This document shows, one piece after another, positions 54,390-64,000 of a stretch of DNA of 64,000 nt. Position numbers and translations under genes: made by a program. Within the stretch, counting starts at the first letter, position 1. Every line of letters begins with the position of its first letter. This stretch comes from Mortierella sp. BCC40632 (lineage: Eukaryota > Mortierellomycota > Mortierellomycetes > Mortierellales > Mortierellaceae), in contig WAEK01000003.1 of assembly GCA_011634665.1 (NCBI GenBank), positions 3,442,782 through 3,506,781 on the forward strand, in the 5' to 3' direction. The notes under the pieces were generated by a model, which had not been told where the DNA came from, searched no databases, and saw nothing but the letters and a program-made list of their open reading frames with translations.

Positions 54390-57300
54390 TTAAAAGAGGT
54401 CCTTCTCCTTGAGAGTATCTCGGTAATCTTGAATAACATCCTGTGCGTTCTCGAGGTCTTCGAGCGTCTGCCAAGTGCTATCTTTTACCGGGAAACCAAC
54501 CCATTTGACTAGGAATTTAATTAGACCTTCCTTTGTCTTCTTGTGCTTGACGATTCGCTCCACCTCATAGGGCTGTTCATAGTACTCATCGCTATCGTCA
54601 ATGAGAGGTTCCTTGTCAGGCCTCAGCTCTTCATTATCCGCAAACTCGTCACTCCTACGAGTAGTAGCCCTGAGCTTGGAGACGTGGAACACAGGATGCA
54701 GTCGACTTCTAGGAGGTAACTGCAACTTGTAGTTCAAGGGACTTGGTTGAGCAATAATTTTGTAAGGTCCTAGGAATGGTCTCCTCAGTTTGTTGACCTT
54801 CTTTGTCGCATTTTCCGTGGCGGTTTTGATATCGGTTGCGTCGATATAGACAAGATCGTCTATTTCAAATATGGCCTCGCGTCTGTGGGCATCGTACTGG
54901 TCAGAGTACTTTTTGTGACTGTCTTGGATAGCGTCATAAACAATTCGGGAATCTCGCTTGGTGTTTCTCCATCTCTTCTTTCACATTAGGTTGTTTGACC
55001 CATGAGCTTTTTTTTCCGTCAAGAGTGTCGCTGGTGTTAACGGTACGTGTCCATACATCACTTCGAATGGGCTAAGTCCTGTAGCGGATGACTTGGCAGA
55101 ATTATGCGCAGACTCGGCATGGATGAGGGAATTCGTCCCAATCATCGTGAGCCTCATTCGTGTATAAGCGCAGATACTGTTCCAAGGACTGGATGATTCG
55201 CTCTGCTTGTCCGTTTGATTGTTGATGTCTAGCGGTTGACATGTCTAGACTCGTTCCAAGATGCTCGAAAAGGCTCTTCCAGAATGTACTGGTGAATCTG
55301 GTGTCTCGGTCCCGACACGATTGACTTGGGAACTCCATAATGTCGGAACACTTGCTGGAAAAATATGTTGGCAACATCCTTGGCGGTGCAACTGGTTTTG
55401 TGGCGACAAACACAGCGGCTTTACTAAACCTGTCCACAAATACTACTATTGCATCATGTCCTGCTTTCGTTTTAGGTAGATGTGTCACCAGGTCCATTGC
55501 AATGTGCGTCCAAGGTTTCTCTGGAATGGGTAATGGCTGCAATAGCCCCAGTTCTTTTGTCGTTCTGTGCTTGCTAAGTCGACACTCGTGGCACGAGCTA
55601 ACATAATTTTTGACGGATTGCCACATGCCCGGCCAATAGTATCCTTCAGATAGCCGGACGTATGTCTTGTCAACACCAAGGTGTCCTGCTAACGACGAGT
55701 CATGGATTTCCTTCATGATCGTAGACTTTTCCTCTGGTAGGTTGGGTACACATAATCGCATGTCTTTCTTAAGGTAGAGGAGGTTGTCATGGAGCGTGAA
55801 CTCGTACGGGTTATTCTTTCCTTGAACTGCTCTAACTCGTTTCAACCAATCGCCAAAATCTTCATCCTCCTCGTAGGCCTCTCTGCAAGCTTCCAAGATT
55901 GTGGATCCGATTACTGGTTTTGACTCCATACTGGCTGCATCTTGGTAGTCCGGCCTTCTTGAAAGAGCATCAGGTACAACATTGAGTGGTCCTTTTTTGT
56001 ATCGTATCACAAAATTATACTCTGCTAGTTTTTCCATCCAGCGAATTTGGCGAGGACTGAGCGTGTTCTTTGTATCCAGATATTTTAGTGATTCATGATC
56101 GGTGAAAACAATAAAGGGCTCGGCTGTCGAATGCAGATATACTCGCCATTTTTGGAGTGCATGGACGGCGGCAAGTTGTTCTTTTTCATGGATTGGGTAA
56201 TTAATCTCTGCAGCGGACAGTTTCCTTGATTCGAACGCGACTGGTCGACCGTTCTGCATTAACGCTGCACCAATAGCATATTTCGAGGAGTCGACATGGA
56301 CTTCAACAGGAGTTCGGGATTGAAGACAGCCAGGACTGGGGCGTTCATAATTGCCTTTTTCAATTTTTGAACGCACGTTTTTGTTCTTTCAACCATCGGA
56401 AGGTCATCTTTTTTTTTTCAGTAGTTCAGTGAGGGGAGCGGCAATCTTGGCGAGCTTGTGAATGAAGCGTCGGTAGTAGTTGACAAGTCCTAGAAACGAT
56501 TGGATATCTAGGACACAGCGCAAGGCTGGCCACTCGGCTATTGCCTGGACTTTGGAGGGGTCGACCGATACGCCCTTGCTGGACACGATGTGTCCTAGGA
56601 AGCCAACTTCGCTCTTGGCAAATTCGCACTTGGACAGCTTGGCATACAGTCGATGTTCTCGTAATTTGCGCAAGATAATTTCCAAATGAACTAAATGTTG
56701 TTCCATGTTCTTGCTGAATATCAATAGATCGTCGAGGTATATGATCACACAACCATCCAGTTCGGTTCGGAAAACTTCGTTCATTAATGTCATGAAGGTG
56801 GCAGGAGCATTGGTCAATCCGAATGGCAGCACAAAGGAACTCATATAGGCCGTATCTTGTGCGAAAAGCGGTCTTGTGTACGTCGTTTTCGTGAATTCGA
56901 ACTTGGTGATAACCTGTTCGTAAATCCATTTTGCTAAACACTTCTGCGCCGTTCAGTCGATCAAGCAACTCATCAATTCTTGGTAACGGATAAGTATTCC
57001 TGATTGTTTGTTTGTTCAATGCTCTGTAGTCAATGCACATTCTCAAGTCGCCTTCTTTTTTCCGCACAAACAATACAGGAGCACCGTAAGGGGATTGACT
57101 AGGTCTAATGAACCCGTGTCGTAGCAGGTCATCAATTTGTTTTGAGCTCGTCCATTTCGGCCAAGGAAAGTTGATAGGTAGGCCTAGAGGGGGGCGGCGT
57201 CGATCCAGGAATCAGGTCAATGTGATGGTCTACTGACCGCTCAGGAGGTAGTTCTTTCGGGGGAGTTCCTCTGGAAATACATCGCTGTATTTTTCTAGGA

Positions 57301-58250
57301 GAACTTCTACCTCCGGTGGCTGACTTTCGCTTTTCTTGTTATCCTCCTCGTTCGATCGCACAATGCACAAGTAGGCTTGGTGTTTTCCAAGGGAACGTTT
57401 GAATTGCATTGCGGACAATACTGGTTGGTGTGTCGGTCGGGTGTATCCTTGGATTACAATGTCAGGTTCGACTCGGATGACGTGGTTGGCAAGGTCTAAT
57501 ATTGGTTGCGGTTTACTATGTGCCAGCCAACGTTTGCCCAGGATTGCTTCGAATTTCATGTCGACAACATTGAATTGGATTACTGGGCAAAAATTGTCGG
57601 CAAGTCGGAGTCGGATGTGGCAATATTGGGTACAAAGTGTTGGTTGGCCATTGCCAAACGCAACTGTTGTTGGATTTCGCTTTTTGACGTTGCGATATGA
57701 AGGCGCTTGACTACCTCGTAATTAATGTAACTTGCGGATGCGCCGCTATCTACCATAATGTCGATAGTATGATCCTTGAAACGACCGGCCACATACATGA
57801 GAGGTTCGTCTTCGATTTCTTCTGGTAATTCAGGGTTAACTTCCTGACTGTTGGAATCTGGACATGGACTAGCAGAAAACTTATTCTGGGGACTGGGAGT
57901 GAAGGTTGAGTCGTCTGACTCACTACTGGATTCACGGGACACGGCACTACATTCTGCACTTGCAGGGAACTCGGGGCCAAGGCTACTATTGGTATCTTGA
58001 ACAGGCAGCGGCTCACGTGAACCGACGACATTTAACGGGGTTGGACTGGGAATGGCACTCGCTGAGAACCGGAAACCAACTTTGGTCTCGGAACTGGGAT
58101 CAATTGTTAACCCACTTGGATCGACAATTTTAGGCTGGGAGGAGATACGAAGCTCACTTGAGCTGGAGGGACATGATTCTGATTGTTTAGAAATGTCACT
58201 CGACGTTTCTGGACAATTTGTGGGTTTTAGGGAACACTCCTTCTGGACAA
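54390..58250 (-). CDS. C1 Pol: protease, RT, RNase H, integrase, chromodomain; frame-broken
   Basis: Protease with a proper active site: [20 protein letters not shown] (57760). [59 protein letters not shown] and [15 protein letters not shown] (56740). RNase [34 protein letters not shown]. Integrase: [74 protein letters not shown]. Chromodomain: [20 protein letters not shown] then [13 protein letters not shown], ending KEKDLF-stop at 54390. The RT frame changes near 56860 and the integrase ends around 55100 in another frame. Confidence 0.85.
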
Positions 58251-59057
58251 TCACCAATAACATTTACGACCGTAGTCCCATATAAAGATCCAGAATTCTT
58301 TATTGGGACGGGGGTTTTTTCCCGACGCATTCTTTTTCTTTGCCTCACAGTTCTTGGCTTGATGGCCAGGTTGGTGACAATAGAAGCATGCACGATTTTT
58401 CCAGTCCGCTTGTTTTTGAGGACTCATCTTGTGCATGTTCATAGCGTCTAGCTCCATCGGTTCTGCTTGGCTATTCGAGGACTCAGGCCTTGCTGGTTCA
58501 TGTTTGGGTTGTGGTTCCCAAGAATGTTGCTTCCCACGTTGGTACACTCGGTCGAGGCTCTCAGACACTTGAACAATCGTGTACAGGTCTTGTCGAAGGC
58601 TTGGATTACCGGCGAAATGTTCTTGAAGTCTTTGTCCAAGCCCCTTGGAGGAAGACCTGGATCGCTTCTGCCTCACTCATGTCAGTGAGGACAGAGCGTA
58701 GGGTTTCGAACTCATTGATGTAATCCGTGACAGACCCTTTCTGTTTTAGGTTGTACAATTTGCTACGAGCGAACAATTTGGTGTTGGGGCTCGAGTAGTA
58801 GCGTTTTTCAACGCAGCCTTGAAACTGATCCAATCGTTATCATTGAGGACAGCTGGAAACGTAAGGGTCCGGACCCAGTTGCGCGCGTTGCCTTGGAGAA
58901 GAAGACGGCACCCTTGGATCCGTTGACTCGCGTTGAGACTGAGAGCATCGCTATACTCTTCAATATCCTTGATCCAGTTGGAAACGTTTTCGTTTGGAAG
59001 GCCTTTGAATTCATGGAGATGGACATTTTTAACAAAGGTATCGAAGTGGTTAGGCAT
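58251..59057 (-). CDS. C1 Gag, frame-broken
   Basis: Starts MPNHFDTFVKNVHLHEFKGL and reads to FKAAL, where TTGAAAAACGC (near 58803) lacks one G compared with C2 (TTGGAAAAACGC) and the frame is lost; it resumes KRYYSSPNTKLFARSKLYNL. Another change near 58650 leads to DLYTIVQVSESLDRVYQRG and the zinc knuckle CFYCHQPGHQAKNC near 58390. Confidence 0.8.
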
Positions 59058-59093
59058 AATGGAGGTGGTGGAAGGGAACTTCCTTTGCTACCA

Positions 59094-59360
59094 TGTAACA
59101 AGGCAAGAGGAATAGGGAAGGAGAAGAACAAGGACAGGGACTAGGACAAAGGCTAGGGACAAGAAGTGAGTTACTAACTGACGTTTATTGAGAAAGAAAG
59201 AGAGGAAATAAATACTAGAGAAGATATGTAGAAAAAGGGGTGAACCCTTTCCATGGAGCGCGGCAATGGGGGAAGAAAATTCGTGTCCGTCCGTACAGAT
59301 CGAAACATTCCAGCAAGGACATTCTCAAAGAGACGCACCAAGGTAGCATACTCTTTGACA
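59094..59360 (-). repeat. 5' LTR of C1
   Basis: 267 bp, same as 54114-54380 by eye. Confidence 0.93.
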
Positions 59361-59365
59361 GGTTC

Positions 59366-59607
59366 CAACGCTCATTCAGAATCAGAACCATTGGTTTCGG
59401 CGTGGGAATCAGATGGGGAAAGAAATTATGCAGAAACGCTTCTGATCTAACAAAGAAGGGAGTGGCAGGAAAAGATGATCTTTATTGGTGGTAGGTGAAG
59501 GGACTATTTATACATGTGAGTGAGGTGGACCTTTTAAGTTATAGGGGTGGGAGTGGACATGACCTCAAAGGTTAAAGGGGTGGGTGCTGATGGTCGATAC
59601 TGTGACA
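59366..59607 (-). repeat. Main part of the element D 3' LTR
   Basis: With 54102-54113 it forms a 254-bp TGTCA...TGACA LTR. A purine tract (GGGGGAAGG on the minus strand) and the D coding region follow. The other D LTR is outside the window. Confidence 0.75.
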
Positions 59608-60652
59608 CCTTCCCCCATTAAGTGAAGCAGGTCGTGATCCTTACAGTACTGTCTAAGGGTGTCTTCACAATGTGAAAGATTTTTGAGAGGCTCCCAGGTG
59701 GCATCTGAAGCAGCATCGTACCCGACCCATTTGACAAGAAAACTTGTCTTTTTTCGTTTTGGGTGGCGTCCTGTGCGCTAAGATAGCCTCTACTTCATGT
59801 TCCTCATTACCCTCAATGATATCGGGTTCTGGAGGAGGTGAAGACCGGCGGCCAAGCGACTCTGGAGATGGAACAAACGGTTTAAAACGGTCGACATGAA
59901 ATACGTCATGTATTTTCAATGTAGGGGGTAGCTCGACCTTGAAGGAGACCGGGCTTCGTTGTTCGAGGAGTGTGAACGGGCCAAAGTATCGAGCCTGTAG
60001 TGATGCAGCTGGTCGGCTAGAGTCATACGCAGTTGTGATGTTTTCCGTACTGAGCAAGACTTGGTCTCCCACTTTGAATGAGTGTGGCCTCCGGTGAGCA
60101 TCAGCATTCTTGATTTGCTGATTCTGAGCCGAGAGAAGGCTGTCTTGTGCCAGAGATAATGAGGTCTTCTGCAAGGCAACAAATTTGTCCATGTCTGTGG
60201 GACAAGCTTCTTCAGGGGGCCCGAGGAGGGAAGCAGGAACCCGTGGATGGAATCCATGATTGAGAAAAAATGGGGAGACTCCTGTGGATGAATTGACGGC
60301 ATTGTTGTATGCGAATTCTAATCTGCAGCAGGGAGGTATAGGTCCCAGTCATCCTGTTTGTGGTTCACTAGACTCCGAAGAACTGACTTAAGAGTTTGAA
60401 TGGCTCGTTCGGATTGACCATCTGTCTGCGGATGAAATGCTGAGGACATGGCAAGCTTCGTTCCTAGTCGCTCGTGGAGGCGCTTCCAAAAGGAACTAGT
60501 GAACTTGCTATCCCGGTCGGAGACAATCGTGGAGGGCAACCCATGGAGGCGAAAGACATTTGCAAAGAAACAATTGGCAACGTCCTTTGCTGAATCTGTA
60601 GTCCGACTAGGGGCAAAATGGACCTGTTTCGACAATTTGTCTACGAAGACAG
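59608..60652 (-). mobile_element. Ty3/gypsy element D, integrase and chromodomain part, cut by C2
   Basis: Minus strand. Integrase [56 protein letters not shown]; then [57 protein letters not shown] and a chromodomain around EHEVEAILAHRTPPKTKKD, with a frame change near 59755. The upstream part of D must continue beyond the right edge, past C2. Confidence 0.85.
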
Positions 60653-61568
60653 TGTCAAAGAGTATGCTACCTTGGTGCGTCTCTTTGAGAATGTCCTTGC
60701 TGGAATGTTTCGATCTGTACGGACGGACACGAATTTTCTTCCCCCATTGCCGCGCTCCATGGAAAGGGTTCACCCCTTTTTCTACATATCTTCTCTAGTA
60801 TTTATTTCCTCTCTTTCTTTCTCAATAAACGTCAGTTAGTAACTCACTTCTTGTCCCTAGCCTTTGTCCTAGTCCCTGTCTGTCACGTACCTAGGCGAAT
60901 GAACCTGTCTATAGGATCCTCATTCCTAAAGGAATGAGGAATGAGGAAAAGAATAGATTGAGACGGAGCTCTGATGAGCTCCGTCCCAAAAATACTGAGT
61001 GCGCGCTCCGCGCCACTCAGCAGTCACCTCTTGTCCCTCCTCCGACGCGCCGCCTAGAATCCTACACACCGACTGGCCTGGGTCCCCAGTTCTCTGGGCT
61101 CCTGCCCCTAGATAGAAACACATAAATAGCCCTTAGATAGACATAGCATCGAACTTCAGTCTGCAATACATATTATCCTTGCCCTATAGAAAAATCTGCC
61201 TTGTCTGTCCTTGACACTGTCCTTGTTCTTCTCCTTCCCTATTCCTCTTGCCTTGTTACATGGTAGCAAAGGAAGTTCCCTTCCACCACCTCCATTATGC
61301 CTAACCACTTCGATACCTTTGTTAAAAATGTCCATCTCCATGAATTCAAAGGCCTTCCAAACGAAAACGTTTCCAACTGGATCAAGGATATTGAAGAGTA
61401 TAGCGGTGCTCTCAGTCTCAACGCGAGTCAACGGATCCAAGGGTGCCGTCTTCTTCTCCAAGGCAACGCGCGCAACTGGGTCCGGACCCTTACGTTTCCA
61501 GCTGTCCTCAATGATAACGATTGGATCAGTTTCAAGGCTGCGTTGGAAAAACGCTACTCGAGCCCCAA
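60653..61568 (+). mobile_element. Ty3/gypsy element C2 (5' part): LTR, primer-binding site and Gag start
   Basis: Plus-strand copy of the C family inserted in D. 5' LTR 60653-61260 is 267 bp once the solo LTR and its duplication (60881-61221) are removed, the same length as the C1 LTRs. TGGTAGCAAAGG follows at 61261. Gag from ATG 61297 reads MPNHFDTFVKNVHLHEFKGL to LEKRYSSPN with no frame break, then stops at the insertion of E at 61569. The remainder lies to the right of the window. Confidence 0.9.
60881..61216. repeat. Solo LTR inside the C2 LTR
   Basis: 336 bp with TGTCA...TGACA ends and CTGTC duplications (60876-60880 and 61217-61221). No internal region, so it is the product of LTR-LTR recombination or a lone LTR insertion. 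It contains ATAAATAG at about 61123 and CG-rich inverted stretches near 60995. Confidence 0.9.
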
Positions 61569-61651
61569 TGTCATGGACAAATACAGGACTCTCCTTTAGA
61601 GACAGGAAGGTAAGGGCAAGGAAAGATATTTATTGCAGACTGACGGAAATA

Positions 61652-63288
61652 CAGTGGGCGCCAAAATGGTTTCAATAATTCTCAATTTTTCATATTTTAG
61701 CAATTTTCTACCCATCGAGAATATGTAAATGCACCTTGTTGCTTAGATTGAAAACAATACCCAGAATGCCTTGTTCACGACAGTGTAAACAGATTTTCAA
61801 TATGTTGTCAGAAAGGCGTGCTATGAGGTAAATTGTTGAAGCTAGATATTGGAACCATTTCGCCACTTGGGCACGCCATTTATATTTATTGCTATTTCAT
61901 CTCTTTTTTCACAATCGTTTGTCTTATATCTACAGTCAGTCAGAGAGATTAAAAGAAGATGAATAGATCTTGACAAGTTTGATATAAAATACGGGTGCAA
62001 TCGCTCGAAAATGGTCGATATTCCTCCATCATGAAAAAAACGAAAGAAGACACTCAAAACTCTATCATAAGCCAGCTAAAAGCAGGCTACTCCGTCAAGA
62101 ATGTCGCTAGACGATTATCAGTCAGCCCTGCTTCTGTTTCAAGGATCCGAACCAAGCATTTACCTACTCTACAAAGGCAACCAACAGGAAGACCAAGAAT
62201 TCTCTCGGCTCGCTCCAAGAATGATCTCAACAGAAAGTTACTTTCCGGCATGTTGAAGACTGGCAAGCAGGTCCACAAGAGCCTCAATGGTGAAGGGACA
62301 GTTATCTCGTACAGATCAGTCCTTTCGCAACCTCAGGGAGATCGGCTTTCAAGCGAAGAAAAAAAAAAAAGTCAAAAAGCCTTTCCTTAGTAAGACGACA
62401 CAAGCAAGCGCGGTTGGAGTGGGCAAGAGGTCATAAAAATTGGACCATCGATGACTGGAAGCGAGTGGTATTCTCAGATGAACAAAAAGATAAACATCTG
62501 GAACTCGGACGGGATACAATATTACTGGGCTAAGCCAGGCGATCCGGTTCAACCATTTCATCTTCAACCTACTGTCAAGCATGGAGGTGGATCCTTGATG
62601 TTCTGGGGCTGTATGACGTCCAAGGGACTTGGCTATGGCTGTCAGATCTATGAAGGAACTATGAAAAAGGAGGATTACATCAATATTCTCGACACAACAT
62701 TGAAAGAAAGTCTCTCGAGTATTATGATCTCGGAAAAAATGACTTCATTTTTCAGCACGACAACGACCCCAAACACAAAGCCAAAGCAACAACCAAGTAC
62801 CTGGAGGATCAGGATATTGAGGTTCTTCGATGGCCTGCACAATCAGCAGATTTAAATCCAATCGAGCATGTTTGGGACAAGCTGAAGGTTCAGATTGGTC
62901 AACGAGAGAAGCGGCCTACGAGTGTTCATGAATTGTGGGATATGGTGCTGGAGGAATGGGAGCTGATACCACAGGATATGATTGACAAGCTCTATGAGTC
63001 GATGCCACGAAGAGTAGAGGCCGTGTTGAAAGCGAAAGGGGGGAATACGAGGTATTGAAGAATTTTCCCGGACTAGTGGCAAAATGGTTTCTATGAGACG
63101 ACAACATTGGAGGCGGCATAGCTCGCTCATGTGAAGTGATAAAGGCCCGCTTTCTTATTTCTCGGGTCCACCATTGATAAGACTTTCCTTTCTATTAGAA
63201 TTGAATATGAAAGAGAAAGAAAGAATAAACGAGAAAATTAGAAAAAGCGAAATTTCTGAAAACATTGAAACCATTTTGGCGCCAACTG
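61652..63288 (+). mobile_element. Tc1/mariner element
   Basis: 1637 bp, flanked by TA on both sides (61650-61651, 63289-63290). Terminal inverted repeats: CAGTGGGCGCCAAAATGG at the left, CCATTTTGGCGCCAACTG at the right, one mismatch in the first 18. Confidence 0.95.
62031..63058 (+). pseudogene. Tc1-type DD34E transposase, frame-broken
   Basis: N-terminal helix-turn-helix pair: KAGYSVKNVARRLSVSPASV and PTGRPRILSARSKNDLNRKL. Catalytic blocks: VVFSDEQK (first Asp), FQHDNDPKHKAKATTKYLED (second Asp) and WPAQSADLNPIEHVWDKLK (Glu), with 34 residues between second Asp and Glu. Ends KGGNTRY-stop at 63058. The reading frame changes at an A11 run near 62365, near 62500 and near 62735, so no intact protein is encoded. 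It jumps by cut and paste into TA. Confidence 0.9.
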
Positions 63289-63471
63289 TAGGATGCGCCT
63301 ATTGCGCCCTTTTATACTAGATTTTTGTTCTTGCTCGAAAATAATAAACTTCATCCTTTCCGAGTGCTCGCGCACTTCGGAAAGTATAACACAACCTTTT
63401 TTCCTCCACCTGCCGATGGAGGATACTTGCCCGCGATCCTATAGTAAAAGGAGAGTTAATAGGACATGACA

Positions 63472-63901
63472 ATCCCCTCCCTAGGCGCGAGCTCCGAGAG
63501 CGCCATCTGGTGGCCTTGGCTTGTCAGGATATCTTGCATGGAAATCTTGTACTAGGTCAGGGCAATTTTCGACGTCGGTCACGCTCTGCCACGTCTGCTC
63601 GTTGTGACCAAGCCACTTGACCAAATACTGTAGTCGGCGGTATCTCCATCTTGAATCGAATCTCTTCAACCTCCCATTCTACTTCTCCATTCTACATCAA
63701 TGCGGGAGGGGGAGCAGCAATGCGTCCCCAATAATGTCGTTCTCCAGGTAAGGCTCCAAGAGGGAAACATGGAAGACAGGATGCAGGCGTGACAACTCTG
63801 GTGGAAGCTCCAGACGGACGGAATGACCGCGAGCCTACTGCCTCTGTGATCTTGGAATGGACCCCAATCCAACATTGTCCAACTTCGAGGAGGGGCGCTT
63901 G
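63472..63901 (-). mobile_element. Element E, chromodomain end of Pol
   Basis: Minus strand, cut at 63901 by B2. Reads a degenerate integrase tail and then the chromodomain RFDSRWRYRRLQYLVKWLGH, NEQTWQSVTDVENCPDLVQD, ending PDGALGARA-stop at 63481, ten bases from the LTR. One frame change near 63680. Confidence 0.8.
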
Positions 63902-64000
63902 TGTACCAGTATAAATAGACCCTCCCTCCCCTCTAATAAACAGCAGCTCTTCTGACCCCTTACTGTTGCATGGCAGCAAAAGGTATTCTGATTCACCCTG
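63902..64000 (+). mobile_element. Second copy of element B (B2), 5' LTR and primer-binding site
   Basis: 63902-63970 is a 69-bp version of the B LTR (one C fewer in the CCCC run), followed by TGGCAGCAAAAGG, one A longer than in B, and the start of the B leader (TATTCTGATTCACCCTG). It runs off the window. Confidence 0.92.

Larger units (their letters stand above)
54114..59360 (-). mobile_element. Ty3/gypsy chromodomain retrotransposon C1
   Basis: 5247 bp with 267-bp LTRs at 54114-54380 and 59094-59360 that look identical. Flanked by GGTTC duplications and inserted 12 bp inside the LTR of element D. On the minus strand the primer-binding site is TGGTAGCAAAGG and the 3' LTR is preceded by a purine tract (GAGGGGGAG). 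Gag, protease, RT, RNase H, integrase and chromodomain follow in the usual order. A second, plus-strand copy (C2) starts at 60653. Confidence 0.93.
61569..63471 (-). repeat. LTR of element E, carrying a Tc1 insertion
   Basis: Begins TGTCATGG and ends GGACATGACA, giving inverted ends TGTCATG/CATGACA. Without the Tc1 element and its TA it is 264 bp. A purine tract (AGGGAGGGGAT on minus) abuts the right end, so this is the 3' LTR of a minus-strand element. It cuts the C2 Gag after CCCAA. Confidence 0.8.

Noticed and set aside
60881..61216. A separate gene inside the solo LTR
   Set aside because: Short open frames only; TSDs and TG...CA ends explain the segment as an LTR.

Overview
The window looks like an early-diverging filamentous fungus, most probably Mortierellomycota (Mortierella and relatives). 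The evidence is: spliceosomal introns of mostly 55-380 bp with GT-AG (and some GC-AG) borders; fungal gene families (a Kch1-type K+ transporter, a secreted A1 aspartic protease, Nus1, Ubx4/TUG, eIF2B delta); CT-rich leaders; very long A/T homopolymers in introns and gene flanks; and chromodomain Ty3/gypsy, hAT, MULE, Tc1, LINE and Fanzor elements. The genus is inferred, not shown.

Positions 1-25000 are a gene-bearing euchromatic block: a TUG/Ubx4 homologue (minus, runs off the left edge), KCH1 (plus), a KxDL/BORC subunit (minus), NUS1 (plus), a large aldo-keto-reductase-like protein with two changed catalytic positions (minus), a decayed pyruvate dehydrogenase E1-beta copy (minus), a secreted aspartic protease (minus), a 4.4 kb gene-poor gap, and eIF2B delta/GCD2 (minus). 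Exon joins were derived by hand and close in frame for TUG, KCH1, NUS1, the AKR, the protease and GCD2.

Positions 25000-32500 are a transition zone: a 140-bp-armed foldback repeat, an intact six-exon gene of unknown function with a D-x4-E-x-K motif (27347-29242), and a hAT transposase fragment split by a 5'-truncated LINE with a perfect 20-bp target-site duplication.

Positions 32500-64000 are a deep nest of mobile elements. The outer layer is a MULE-type transposase gene on the minus strand whose exons are spread from 52628 to 32564. One of its introns carries a 7085-bp TA-flanked terminal-inverted-repeat element (33751-40835). That element encodes a Fanzor (eukaryotic TnpB-like RuvC nuclease), a FEN1/XPG-type nuclease and an unknown gene, and is the most interesting object here. 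An exon of the same MULE carries a Ty3/gypsy element (A, 41807-52079), which itself carries a second gypsy element (B, 42611-47661) with LTRs of only 70 bp. A Myb/SANT-like gene lies just upstream of the MULE. From 54102 on, five further LTR insertions plus a Tc1 element are stacked inside one another (D contains C1 and C2; C2 contains a solo LTR and E; E contains Tc1 and a second B copy).

Many element ORFs are broken by single-base changes at or near short homopolymers, while the host genes in the same window read cleanly.
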